Of a stretch of 64,000 nucleotides of DNA, positions 57,301 through 60,159 are shown in pieces. The stretch is from Chiridota heheva. Its lineage: Eukaryota; Echinodermata; Holothuroidea; Apodida; Chiridotidae. The position numbers and the translations under genes were made by a program. Positions within the stretch are counted from its first letter, which is position 1. The number at the start of each line of letters is the position of its first letter. A model generated the notes under the pieces. It saw only the letters and a program-made list of their open reading frames with translations. It did not search any database and had not been told where the DNA came from. The DNA lies in contig JAIGNY010001494.1 in NCBI GenBank assembly GCA_020152595.1, forward strand, positions 275,001 through 339,000. The letters run 5' to 3'.

Positions 57301-59628
57301 TTCAGACCTTTCATTGATTACTTAACCCTTACTCTACCAAGCGGTGATACTATCGCCGTTTTCAAACCACCTTTTTCTAAAAATGAAATTGGGACTTTAA
57401 CAAAGTCCTATAGAAGTAATCTTGGTATCATTTTAAAGTACTCGGATATTTCTTTCACAAAATGAAACTTTTTCATAGGGGTCATATTACATAATTTTTA
57501 GAAAAAGGGTAAAACTCAAAAATTGCAAAACAATTTACATTTTTTTTGTTTTCTCTTTTAAATCTTACAATAACTTCAAGATCACATTTTTGCTTCAAAA
57601 TCAAACATGCAAGTCCTAAGACATGATAGTATTGTTTTCTGGTATAATTTTTAAAATCCCAACATGCAATCTTTTGTTCTGGAAAAATTCTTCAAAATTT
57701 TATGAATTTCTTCAAAATTTCATGAATTTCTTCAAAATTTCATGAACTTTGGCCATTTTTGACCCTTTCCTTTCTTCCAAAAAATTGTGTACCCAAACCG
57801 TACATGACACATGCTTCGTTGAACCGCCATTCGAAATAAAGGCATACCCCTCTATTTAAAACCTGTCCTATAAGAAATATATTACACCTCTCCATTTTGA
57901 ACGACTGCGTGGTGCAGAGGGAATGTACGCGGCTAGCATGCGAGCGCTCCGGGTTCGAGTCTCACCGTGACCACTGCGTAATTATTTTTCTGCTGCAGCT
58001 TTCAGGGGTCGTTTGACTTCTATCATTTTTGATGTGTTTTCATCTTTCCTTTCTTTCTAAAAATTATAGATTAGTATCATTGGAAAGGAATTTTCAAAAA
58101 TAATCTAAATATGTAACACAAATCTCTGTTTTCACAAATGACAAGAAGTTATACTTCTGCAAAGATTGACCATTTGTTGACCAAATTTAGCCAAAAATTG
58201 CTTAATTTGCATAATTTTGTCCAATATTTCCTACATTGGTTTTAATTACTAAAAAGATAAATATCTTAGCATCTATTCCAACCAAACTTGTAACGAAAGG
58301 AAATAAAAGGAAAGTTGTCAAAAATGCATATGAAAAAAAAGTTACGTAAATTGGGGTTGCTTTTGTCAAAGCCCTGGTAGAGTAAGGGTTAACTGAGTGA
58401 GCACGGCAATATTTTAATGTTATAATGACACTGTTATAACTACGCTAATATAATTTGTTTCGCAGTGGCGATGGCTTGTGAAATTGAACAAAATATCTCC
58501 TGATTTTGTCAATTTCAAACTCGTCTGTAAAGCGCCAAAAAAAACTCGCCGGTGACAAACTGCTCACATCGGTACTGTAACAGAAAGTCCAAGCATCACT
58601 ACCAGTAAGGAACTTAAAAACCTGGATCATAACGCCACGTACTCTTCTTAACTCAAGCGTAGTCAAACCAAAAATTTGCAACCTAGATTCATAAGAGAGA
58701 TTCCTTACTTCAGAAATAAACCTAGTGGCTCTTCGCTGTAACTGCTCCAAAATGAACTTATCCTTCTCATAAAAGGGACTCCAAGCCTGAATAGCATACT
58801 CAAGGTGAGGCCTGACTAACTGCTTAAACAAAGAGCAACCTAGTCTCTACCAAAAAAAAAATTCTTCTAATCAAACCAAGCATCCTATTTGCCCTTACAG
58901 CTGCTAAGCACACTGTTTAGAAGGATTCAGATTGCTAATGACAACACCTAGATCTTGATCAACACAACCAAGATTTGAAACTCTTATGCAGTAATCAAAA
59001 GCCAAATTGTTCTGACCAAAATGAATAACTTTGCATTTATCAATATTGAATGACATCTGCCATGCTTGGGACCAAGAAACTAACTTATCCAGATCAGCTT
59101 GCAGAAGTGAAGAATCCCTAGCATCATCAACAATCCTGTACAGCTTAGTGTCATCAGCAAATTTACAAATCTTGAAGCCAAGGGAAACATTAAAATCATT
59201 AATGAAGATTAAGAAAAGAAGCAGACCTAATACAGAACCCTGAGGAACATAATTTGGTTGGCGTTCATGTCCTCTTGAAGGATTTTAGCCGAGTTAACCG
59301 GTTCAGATTTACTTGTATCCTTCTTCCATAGAGATACTTCACCATTAACAACAACTCTTTGAGTCTTTGTGACCTGTCAACTAAACCAAGAATAGGCCTA
59401 TATTCAACTGACGCACTTTCCCTCCACACCATTTTCGGTGGCATCTGTAATTTTTCTGTGAACACGTAATTTTTGTGAACGTTTTCCTTGGAACTGGTCT
59501 TTTTTAGCTCAACTGGTCCACATACTGTAGTAGGCTACACTGTAGCCTACATAATTTAAGAACAAGTCATAGCCTACAATGCTACGCTACACACTGAGAT
59601 AGGCCAAGCTACTTGATATACATACCAT
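3160..59628 (-). CDS. RABGGTA: Rab geranylgeranyltransferase alpha subunit gene, exons 1-10 (3' end off-window)
   Basis: The alpha subunit of Rab GGTase (GGTase-II) pairs with RABGGTB and, with the escort protein REP, attaches geranylgeranyl groups to C-terminal cysteines of Rab GTPases in the cytosol. Ten exons on the minus strand join in frame: 59628-59626, 39966-39856, 32918-32794, 31974-31787, 29738-29541, 26555-26472, 17621-17440, 16893-16791, 15807-15661 and 3365-3160. They total 1347 nt (449 codons). Prenyltransferase-alpha repeats are visible as [50 protein letters not shown] and [12 protein letters not shown]. An Ig-like insert (about residues 237-340) and the [14 protein letters not shown] segment follow. 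All introns are GT-AG and junction phases agree. From memory the family runs to about 567 residues in human, so the missing part is the C-terminal LRR domain, expected left of base 1. Introns reach 12-20 kb and consist mostly of repeats. I assembled the exons by eye; there is no transcript support. Confidence 0.93.
3390..5170. repeat. 48-bp minisatellite abutting the exon 10 acceptor
   Basis: About 37 units of ggttatcccactaacaggaa plus cagccattacaaagcatgtt plus atacacta. The last diverged unit (tcatgtagcacactagg on the plus strand) lies only about 20-25 bp from the 3' splice site of RABGGTA exon 10 and merges into its polypyrimidine tract. The 16-codon period leaves one frame open for 145 codons; I do not regard it as coding. 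Confidence 0.93.
5265..13008. repeat. 61-bp satellite block, ~127 copies (RABGGTA intron 9)
   Basis: The unit is agtgctgctacagtacatag, taactcaaagattgcctcaa, ttgttacttgcatcaacatg, t. Two unit types differ at gctgctacag versus gctcccacag and are interspersed at 5.3-9.2 kb. From about 9240 to 13008 the units are nearly identical and mostly of the gctgctacag type, which suggests recent amplification. Short truncated units occur near 6800, 7245, 9100 and 12310. Confidence 0.96.
13009..14170. mobile_element. 1.16-kb insertion splitting the 61-bp satellite
   Basis: The satellite breaks off in mid-unit at ...cttgcatca and resumes with tcaagatgtagtgctg. The insert's ends are imperfect inverted repeats: ATGAAGAAAGAGCCCCTTGAA on the left and the complement of GTTCAAGGGGCGGATTCTGTCAT on the right. 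A subterminal hairpin (CCTTGAAAT with ATTTCAAGG) follows the left end. No recognisable transposase is present; the 65-codon minus frame at 13813-14010 matches nothing I know. It is probably a nonautonomous DNA transposon of unassigned family. Confidence 0.6.
14171..15025. repeat. 61-bp satellite, second block (~14 copies)
   Basis: This continues the 61-bp array beyond the insertion, with more variation (acatattatctcaaag, acacagtaacttaaag). A run of about three unit variants (cccacag, then acacagtaacttaaag, then the aattattac unit) appears twice within the block, so a multi-unit segment was copied as one. Confidence 0.93.
15172..15452. repeat. 23-bp minisatellite
   Basis: About 12 nearly perfect copies of acacatgatatattgtacacttt. 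AT-rich; the unit contains the palindromic motif tgatatat/atatatca in part. It lies 208 bp from the donor of RABGGTA exon 9. No coding role. Confidence 0.95.
15661..15807 (-). CDS. RABGGTA: RABGGTA exon 9 (residues 332-381)
   Basis: The acceptor tttttttgacag precedes ATGATCCTCTGG. The exon encodes [20 protein letters not shown] and [20 protein letters not shown], then LQELEEENK. The segment AELESC-QLQELE-ENK is characteristic of RABGGTA. The donor is AAAT|GTAAGT, phase 1; the split codon becomes TGG (W) with exon 10. Confidence 0.95.
15808..16790. other. RABGGTA intron 8, mostly unique, with two small tandem duplications
   Basis: This 983-bp intron holds three copies of a 16-bp unit (acaaccaagacagatg) at 16197-16244. 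It also holds a 25-bp duplication at the donor: GTAAGCATAATCTTATT occurs at 16790-16774 and again at 16765-16749 on the minus strand. Otherwise nothing recognisable. Confidence 0.75.
16791..16893 (-). CDS. RABGGTA: RABGGTA exon 8 (Ig-like insert, continued)
   Basis: The acceptor tttccaccaacag precedes ATATTTGAATTC. The exon reads [20 protein letters not shown] then [14 protein letters not shown]. Its donor is ACGG|GTAAGC, phase 1. This part of the family is poorly conserved, so the exon rests on splice sites, phase and order more than on similarity. The first 25 nt of the following intron, including the donor, are tandemly duplicated. Confidence 0.8.
17440..17621 (-). CDS. RABGGTA: RABGGTA exon 7 (start of the Ig-like insert)
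   Basis: The acceptor gacttacag precedes GTGAAAAACTTC. Joined to exon 6 it reads [20 protein letters not shown], then [20 protein letters not shown] and [21 protein letters not shown]. This corresponds to the Ig-like domain found in animal RabGGTase alpha. The donor taken is TGG|GTAGGT, phase 0. A second possible donor 4 nt downstream (G|GTATCC) would break the frame of exon 8. Confidence 0.88.
18019..20280. repeat. 43-bp minisatellite (intron 6)
   Basis: About 52 copies of tcatatcattgttgtgacct plus atatcattgcaatcatgggc plus ggc. The variable tail (gcggc, gcagc, gtggc, gtgac) defines unit types that alternate irregularly. No coding role; short frames with a 43-nt period close quickly. Confidence 0.96.
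20690..22170. repeat. 18-bp satellite with a 489-bp higher-order repeat
   Basis: The basic unit is tgatgatcaatatcattg with a few variants. A block starting about 21056 is copied from about 21545 with a spacing of 489 bp, and a third partial copy follows from about 22030. The unit is a multiple of three, so both strands show long frames rich in I, M, N, D and H; these are artefacts. Confidence 0.95.
22329..22430. repeat. (TAA)n microsatellite
   Basis: Interrupted taa/aac trinucleotides run for about 100 bp. The poly-N and poly-I/L frames seen here are the usual by-product. Confidence 0.95.
22683..23004 (-). pseudogene. Jockey-like non-LTR retroelement, 3' part (RT C-terminus)
   Basis: On the minus strand the tail of a reverse transcriptase ORF reads [11 protein letters not shown], then [22 protein letters not shown] and [13 protein letters not shown], typical of the region after the polymerase domain. 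A frameshift lies near 22925. It is the continuation of the fragment at 24890-26200; transposon copy 2 sits between the two halves. The 3' end falls before about 22540. Confidence 0.75.
23005..24887 (+). mobile_element. Minisatellite-bearing nonautonomous transposon, copy 2 (Helentron/pearl-like)
   Basis: This has the same ends as copy 1: accgtcaTGGTTCGCATGC at the left and GCATGCGAACCaaaaat at the right, with the terminal hairpin GGTTTGCAT/ATGCGAACC, one T-G wobble off copy 1. The core is the 24-bp minisatellite. Sequence after the core matches copy 1 along its length (cctagctatcacagt, gcctgatatagcccttggtg, ggacggacgtaatcgccatt) but has no SINE. The element interrupts a jockey-like ORF, so mobility is shown directly. 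Confidence 0.85.
23080..24135. repeat. 24-bp minisatellite core of transposon copy 2
   Basis: The unit is atgtcccacatggcatcccacccc, most regular at 23885-24090 and degenerate before that. Long frames such as MSHMASHP repeats are by-products of the 24-bp period. Confidence 0.93.
24890..26200 (-). pseudogene. Jockey-like non-LTR retroelement, reverse transcriptase region
   Basis: Reading the minus strand from about 26200, a broken RT shows NKATGFNNF, then [20 protein letters not shown] and [10 protein letters not shown] (fingers), then [10 protein letters not shown]- and VPQ-type motifs with frameshifts, [12 protein letters not shown] (the catalytic YxDD equivalent) near 25400, and [20 protein letters not shown]. 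Several stops and frameshifts make it inactive. It lies in RABGGTA intron 6 on the same strand as the gene. The clade assignment is by motif style only. Confidence 0.8.
26472..26555 (-). CDS. RABGGTA: RABGGTA exon 6 (residues 209-237)
   Basis: The acceptor cttgtctttacttcag precedes AATATGAACTAG. This short exon encodes [20 protein letters not shown] and RWLMGRG. The [11 protein letters not shown] block is the most conserved stretch of the subunit. The donor is AGAG|GTAAGG, phase 1. The next intron is about 8.9 kb. Confidence 0.95.
26880..27465. repeat. 43-bp minisatellite with an internal hairpin (intron 5)
   Basis: About 14 copies of gactatagggtttctgatca plus aatcagagtggtggaaatctcat. Each unit contains TCTGATCAAATCAGA, a 6-bp stem with a 3-nt loop. 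The end nearest exon 6 lies about 320 bp upstream of the exon's acceptor. Confidence 0.94.
28400..28960 (+). pseudogene. L2/CR1-type retroelement fragment, RT C-terminal region
   Basis: Plus-strand frames give [16 protein letters not shown], then [14 protein letters not shown] and [16 protein letters not shown], then NYLQELI and NLRNRNAVW, the standard run after the RT domain in L2-like elements. Stops and frameshifts interrupt it. It lies in intron 5 opposite the gene's strand. Confidence 0.78.
28961..29480. other. Retroelement 3' flank and C-rich intronic sequence
   Basis: A pyrimidine-rich stretch (29075-29190, cctccc-type) and AT-rich unique sequence. A homopolymer of 13 G lies nearby at about 28205-28217. 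I see no gene or structured element here. Confidence 0.5.
29541..29738 (-). CDS. RABGGTA: RABGGTA exon 5 (residues 143-209)
   Basis: The acceptor is ctcttttgcag before TTCACTGC. The exon opens [20 protein letters not shown] and contains [20 protein letters not shown], two further prenyltransferase-alpha repeats. The donor is CAAG|GTTTAT, phase 1. It joins exon 6 to give [13 protein letters not shown], as expected for the family. Confidence 0.95.
30390..30500 (+). mobile_element. Degenerate tRNA-derived SINE
   Basis: The sequence ttgactaactggttaactct, a B-box-like agattaaatcc near 30438, and the tail gggttgggtcatatcaaaga look like a SINE head and its junction. The pol III boxes are degraded, so this is an old copy. 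It sits just outside the exon-4-derived array. Confidence 0.45.
30633..31808. repeat. 63-67-bp minisatellite derived from the exon 4 / intron 4 boundary
   Basis: About 18 units run up to and into RABGGTA exon 4. On the gene's strand each unit contains GGAGTATGATGAAAGGAACT, the last bases of exon 4, followed by GTAAGTATGTGAGGACACAA, the start of intron 4. Some units keep a donor-like GTAAGT, GTAGGT, GTAACT or GTCAGT; others carry a 4-bp deletion (acttagttcc on the plus strand) that removes the GT. The real donor is the exon-proximal one at 31786. Confidence 0.93.
31787..31974 (-). CDS. RABGGTA: RABGGTA exon 4 (residues 80-143)
   Basis: The acceptor is cttaaatcttag before TCCAACAGAGG; the first T completes a TAT codon from exon 3. 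The exon reads [20 protein letters not shown], then [14 protein letters not shown] (second repeat) and [12 protein letters not shown]. The donor is AACT|GTAAGT, phase 1, completed as TTT (F) by exon 5. The last 21 nt of the exon with this donor recur in every unit of the adjoining minisatellite. Confidence 0.95.
31975..32793. other. RABGGTA intron 3, no repeats seen
   Basis: Unique AT-rich sequence of 819 bp between exons 4 and 3. No element or conserved RNA recognised. Confidence 0.6.
32794..32918 (-). CDS. RABGGTA: RABGGTA exon 3 (residues 39-80)
   Basis: The acceptor atatatcttttcag precedes AAAGCAAAAGG. The exon reads [20 protein letters not shown] then [21 protein letters not shown], which holds the first prenyltransferase-alpha repeat. 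The donor is ACATA|GTAAGA, phase 2. The polypyrimidine tract of the acceptor merges into the 18-bp array that begins about 10 bp upstream of it. Confidence 0.95.
32930..33575. repeat. 18-bp satellite abutting the exon 3 acceptor
   Basis: About 35 copies of atgtataaagatatataa. The first copies on the plus strand (gaaaagatatatgaatgtataaag) overlap the polypyrimidine tract of the RABGGTA exon 3 acceptor, whose own sequence, ctttatacattcatatatct, is a diverged unit. The KCIKIY-type frames are artefacts of the 18-bp period. Confidence 0.94.
34060..36335. repeat. 41-bp minisatellite (intron 2)
   Basis: About 55 copies of atgcttgagcctcccaatca plus tcactccatcttaaccctta plus a, with truncated units clustered at 35090-35540. 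The embedded ttaaccctta is not a telomeric repeat. Confidence 0.95.
36340..37500. other. Unique intronic sequence
   Basis: AT-rich intron 2 sequence with several scattered tatgcaaatta octamer-like motifs (36480, 36662, 36850). No open frame, RNA or element recognised. Confidence 0.5.
37505..37650. repeat. 33-bp tandem repeat, 4 copies
   Basis: Four near-identical copies of ccccaaaataatggtaagta plus acagtgtaaaatg. A minus-strand frame reads [11 protein letters not shown] repeats, with no sign of being coding. Confidence 0.9.
37998..39048 (+). mobile_element. TTAA-target MITE carrying a tRNA-like pol III promoter, copy A
   Basis: The 1051-bp element has perfect 18-bp terminal inverted repeats that include the target: TTAACCCTTACTCTACCA (37998-38015) and TGGTAGAGTAAGGGTTAA (39031-39048). 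The TTAA ends suggest a piggyBac-type transposase acting in trans (inference). Near its middle lies a tRNA-like segment at about 38555-38620, with gtggtgtagagga and a B box GGTTCAAGTCC at 38601-38611. There is no ORF of its own. The MITE ends 30 bp from the 40-bp array. Confidence 0.88.
38555..38620 (+). other. tRNA-like segment inside MITE copy A
   Basis: A/B-box spacing and a near-consensus B box (GGTTCAAGTCC) suggest a pol III promoter of tRNA origin. The cloverleaf is poor, so it is not called a functional tRNA gene. The same segment sits at the same place in copies B and C. Confidence 0.6.
39078..39878. repeat. 40-bp minisatellite derived from the exon 2 / intron 2 boundary
   Basis: About 20 copies run directly into RABGGTA exon 2. 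On the gene's strand one unit is CCACCAAGTTAGTCTTTGG then CAAG, the last 23 nt of exon 2, followed by GTCTGTTATTCATGTGT, the first 17 nt of intron 2. Each unit therefore repeats the 5' splice site. Variants change GCAAG|GTCTGT to ACAAT|GTCTGT. Reading through from exon 2 meets a TGA after 11 codons. Confidence 0.95.
39856..39966 (-). CDS. RABGGTA: RABGGTA exon 2 (residues 2-38)
   Basis: The acceptor is ctcattttgcag before CATGGGAG. The exon encodes [20 protein letters not shown] followed by [17 protein letters not shown], the charged helix that opens the alpha subunit. Phase 0 at both ends, 37 codons. The donor is AAG|GTCTGT, a weak site. Another GT-type donor 14 nt earlier (AA|GTTAGT) would put exon 3 out of frame, so it was not chosen. 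The last 23 nt of this exon and the first 17 nt of the intron form the unit of the neighbouring 40-bp array. Confidence 0.92.
40605..40682. repeat. ATTT/ATTC/GATT tetranucleotide microsatellite
   Basis: Imperfect 4-bp repeats: tttattcatttattcattca and then attgattgattt. Confidence 0.85.
40804..41495. mobile_element. Foldback (inverted-repeat) element
   Basis: The arm at 40804-41022 and the reverse complement of 41252-41495 share ggccacacttgaagtggcaa, then tattccttaacaatgcattc, then cctgcaaaaaaat and neighbouring blocks in the same order. About 230 bp of unrelated AT-rich sequence separates the arms, which would form a long imperfect hairpin. No ORF. It is probably a foldback MITE; target duplication not determined. 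Confidence 0.7.
42060..42945. repeat. Two small diverged tandem repeats
   Basis: At 42060-42260 a ~60-75-bp unit with gtaaggtaggatgtagtgat and caacaaagaaatgtgaa occurs three times. At 42280-42945 a ~165-bp unit occurs four times, each with aagatatct, then gatgattgga and ggtgtgtggtttt, at about 42308, 42461, 42640 and 42798. The copies are well diverged, so these are old. Confidence 0.75.
43452..43797. repeat. 15-bp minisatellite
   Basis: About 23 copies of tctaatctacatcag, mostly perfect in the middle. The SLIYI frame is an artefact of the period. Confidence 0.95.
44128..45359 (+). pseudogene. CR1-like non-LTR retroelement fragment (copy 1)
   Basis: Frames on the plus strand give [87 protein letters not shown] (catalytic FADD) and [20 protein letters not shown]. 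At least three frameshifts inactivate it. It stops abruptly after gggcaaata at 45359, where a TA-flanked element begins. Confidence 0.87.
45360..48467 (-). mobile_element. TA-target nonautonomous DNA transposon, copy 1 (interrupted by a MITE)
   Basis: This is the inverted counterpart of 53788-56358: blocks such as atcgcatcagtataaattct, tttggtgatc, agacgcagctggcgtcaa and tggaactacatatta recur as reverse complements in the same order. The right end is aaactgctcgcatcggtactg followed by TA, the left end TA followed by cagtagcaaattattacc, so terminal CAGTA/TACTG lies between TA dinucleotides. MITE copy C (46140-47203) is inserted in it. There is no transposase. Confidence 0.72.
46140..47203 (-). 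mobile_element. TTAA-target MITE with tRNA-like segment, copy C (old)
   Basis: This is the reverse-complement relative of copies A and B, with worn ends: tttgcccattactcaacca at 46140-46158 and tggtagagtaagggttcaa at 47185-47203. The tRNA-like part on the minus strand is at about 46550-46615, with GGGTTCGAGGACC in place of the B box. The other copy of the host transposon has the empty site cacatttaaaggg (TTAA at 55035-55038), which matches the two flanks. Confidence 0.82.
48512..48990. repeat. Dispersed repeat shared with 27768-28075 and 50517-50620
   Basis: The stretch 48628-48970 matches 27768-28075 in direct orientation (caaattacttgagctttgaa, aaaatatcttttgagttttc, agcagtctttataa). Its leading part 48512-48620 resembles 50517-50620 (gtcaatttgtgatgc against gtcattttgtgatgc). 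The family is unknown; no ORF. Confidence 0.6.
49300..49625. repeat. 22-bp minisatellite
   Basis: About 14 copies of acatgccaacccaccctgttcc. Its composition (catgcc, ttccacatg) recalls the 24-bp core of the 0.7- and 23-kb transposons, but the unit differs. Three frames cycle every 66 bp, giving long artefact frames. Confidence 0.93.
50165..50265 (+). mobile_element. Hairpin-bearing 3' end of a second minisatellite element
   Basis: After the 22-bp array and about 500 bp of sequence comes gctgacaccgccctgacacc, then a nested hairpin (tagct...tattc-ttc-gaata...agcta) followed by aaaaa. The layout of array, gac-rich segment, hairpin and A-run parallels the right end of the 0.7- and 23-kb elements. 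A left end was not found. Confidence 0.4.
50765..51560 (-). pseudogene. CR1-like non-LTR retroelement fragment (copy 2)
   Basis: The minus strand repeats the CR1 family of copy 1: [20 protein letters not shown], the LNYCKDSEFYxC-type [16 protein letters not shown] segment with stops, and the linker matching the [10 protein letters not shown] and [15 protein letters not shown] parts. It covers the region from the endonuclease-RT linker to just past the palm motif, with frameshifts. It is inverted relative to copy 1. Confidence 0.82.
51940..52986. mobile_element. hAT-type nonautonomous transposon with intact 8-bp target duplication
   Basis: The ends are TAGAGCTGTGACCGTTTAGC on the left and the complement of AACGTTCACAGCTCTA on the right, matching hAT-style termini. 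The flanking 8-bp duplication is GTGGAAAG at 51932-51939 and 52987-52994. The 1047-bp element has no transposase. A plus frame at 52449-52682 (77 codons, starting [12 protein letters not shown] and containing [20 protein letters not shown]) has no homology I recognise. Confidence 0.88.
53050..53320 (-). pseudogene. CR1-like retroelement 3' end (RT C-terminus)
   Basis: The minus strand reads [20 protein letters not shown] then [15 protein letters not shown] and [10 protein letters not shown], the usual last segment of CR1-type ORF2. It may be the 3' part of the CR1 copy whose upstream part ends at 58577, separated by later insertions. That link is inferred from order and strand only. Confidence 0.65.
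53390..53670 (-). mobile_element. tRNA-derived SINE
   Basis: On the minus strand the head reads aggtagctcagttggtagag (A box) and cccggtttaagcctc (B-box-like), at 53668-53607. The body contains ggggacgttaagctgttggtc-cc, which can pair with itself. A 42-bp direct duplication containing acctgattcctgactctt and caacttcaaactgttacc lies at the head side (53663-53743). Confidence 0.7.
53788..56358 (+). mobile_element. TA-target nonautonomous DNA transposon, copy 2
   Basis: The left end is TA then cagtaccgatgcgagcaatt; the right end, on the complement, is tagcaaattattaccacaca. The interior is the inverted match of 45360-48467. It lacks the MITE found there. It has about 330 bp (about 55970-56300, containing a weak tRNA-like stretch gtgtggctgaggagttcgag) that copy 1 lacks. 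There is no transposase, so it would depend on one in trans. Confidence 0.72.
57322..58392 (+). mobile_element. TTAA-target MITE with tRNA-like segment, copy B
   Basis: Perfect 18-bp ends, TTAACCCTTACTCTACCA (57322-57339) and TGGTAGAGTAAGGGTTAA (58375-58392), 1071 bp apart end to end. The tRNA-like segment is at about 57908-57972 with B box GGTTCGAGTCT at 57952-57962. It is collinear with copy A throughout (ataggggtcatatta, agatcacatttttgcttcaa, ttcaggggtcgtttgactt). Confidence 0.9.
58510..58577 (-). mobile_element. Terminus of a third TA-target transposon, abutting a CR1 break
   Basis: The sequence aactgctcacatcggtactg followed by TA matches the outer end of the two TA-target elements, including the nearby cgccggtgac and aaagcgcc motifs. 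It cuts a CR1 ORF at SDAW. Its other end was not identified. Confidence 0.5.
58578..59440 (-). pseudogene. CR1-like non-LTR retroelement fragment (copy 3)
   Basis: Reading the minus strand from 59440: [16 protein letters not shown], an FADDTKLY-equivalent near 59150, [20 protein letters not shown], then [20 protein letters not shown] and [20 protein letters not shown], then [20 protein letters not shown]. This is the same family as copies 1 and 2 but extends further 3'. Frameshifts and a foreign ~70-bp stretch at about 59250-59320 break it. Confidence 0.85.
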
Positions 59629-59700
59629 GTTGAAGCAGCTAAATGTCGTCTGGTGTTATCTAAAAATCTTTCTGATACACTTCCAGCATCCAATGTGAAG
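59626..59700 (-). CDS. RABGGTA: RABGGTA exon 1: 5' UTR ending in the start codon
   Basis: On the minus strand the ATG at 59628-59626 is followed directly by the donor GTATGT. Exon 2 begins with CAT GGG AGA, so splicing gives M-H-G-R-V-K, the usual start of this protein. Only the ATG is coding. The 5' end of the exon is not visible, and 59700 is a placeholder for an untranslated leader of unknown length. This is the least certain exon because one codon gives no homology; its support is the exact ATG|GT junction, the phase, and its place beside a divergent gene start. Confidence 0.6.
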
Positions 59701-59952
59701 AAGAGTGTGCTTGTCTTATGGCACTATAGTCTAGACTATAGTTTGAGGACGAAATCTTTTTTCATTGCCTTTTAACAAATGAACTGACTGACTGCACGTA
59801 ATAACGTAACAAATCCTGTGATGAGTCACCTGTTTAGCCACGTGATCTGATGGTCTAATTTGTCGTGTAGTTTAGACTGATTAGTCGAAACGATTGAAGG
59901 ACAGTTTTAGTTTTCAAAGCAAATTAAAAACCTCACTACCCCCGTCGTCGGG
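59629..59952. promoter_or_regulatory. Candidate bidirectional promoter between RABGGTA and the divergent gene
   Basis: About 325 bp separate the minus-strand RABGGTA ATG from a plus-strand ATG at 59953. The interval is free of recognisable repeats. It contains a perfect 18-bp palindrome, CTATAGTCTAGACTATAG, at 59724-59741, an AP-1 type heptamer TGAGTCA at 59822-59828, and an E-box CACGTG at 59839-59844. Function is inferred from position; no TATA box or start site can be assigned. Confidence 0.5.
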
Positions 59953-60013
59953 ATGGATACTTTAGAGGAAAACTTGAAAGAGAAGCACAAGAATGAAAGA
60001 AAAGAATTGCAAA
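59953..60013 (+). CDS. Putative first coding exon of an unidentified divergent gene
   Basis: The ATG at 59953 opens MDTLEENLKEKHKNERKELQ, a very charged, probably helical N-terminus, and then meets the donor CAAA|GTAAGA in phase 1. The intron to the next candidate exon is only 89 bp. I do not recognise the protein. The K/E-rich start loosely recalls the N-terminus of OTUD6-type deubiquitinases, but the next exon does not continue that resemblance, so no name is given. Confidence 0.5.
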
Positions 60014-60102
60014 GTAAGAATAAACTTATTATCTATCTGTCCATTAAACTTTCACTAACGTTAACAGTCATGGATATCTGATATGCTCACATTCAATCAC
60101 AG

Positions 60103-60155
60103 GTGTTCCACCTACTAGCGTTATGGCAACCCAGGCCTACTCATTATACAACAAG
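60103..60155 (+). CDS. Putative second exon of the unidentified divergent gene
   Basis: The acceptor attcaatcacag precedes GTGTTCC, and the donor is AACAAG|GTAAGT. With one base carried over from the previous exon it encodes SVPPTSVMATQAYSLYNK and ends in phase 0. Both splice sites are good and the frame is open, but the exon is short and has no recognisable homology. Later exons were not found before the window ends. Confidence 0.42.
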
Positions 60156-60159
60156 GTAA

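Noticed and set aside
59953-60013. OTUD6B first exon
   Set aside because: Only a charged KE-rich start is shared; the following exon candidate does not match that family.
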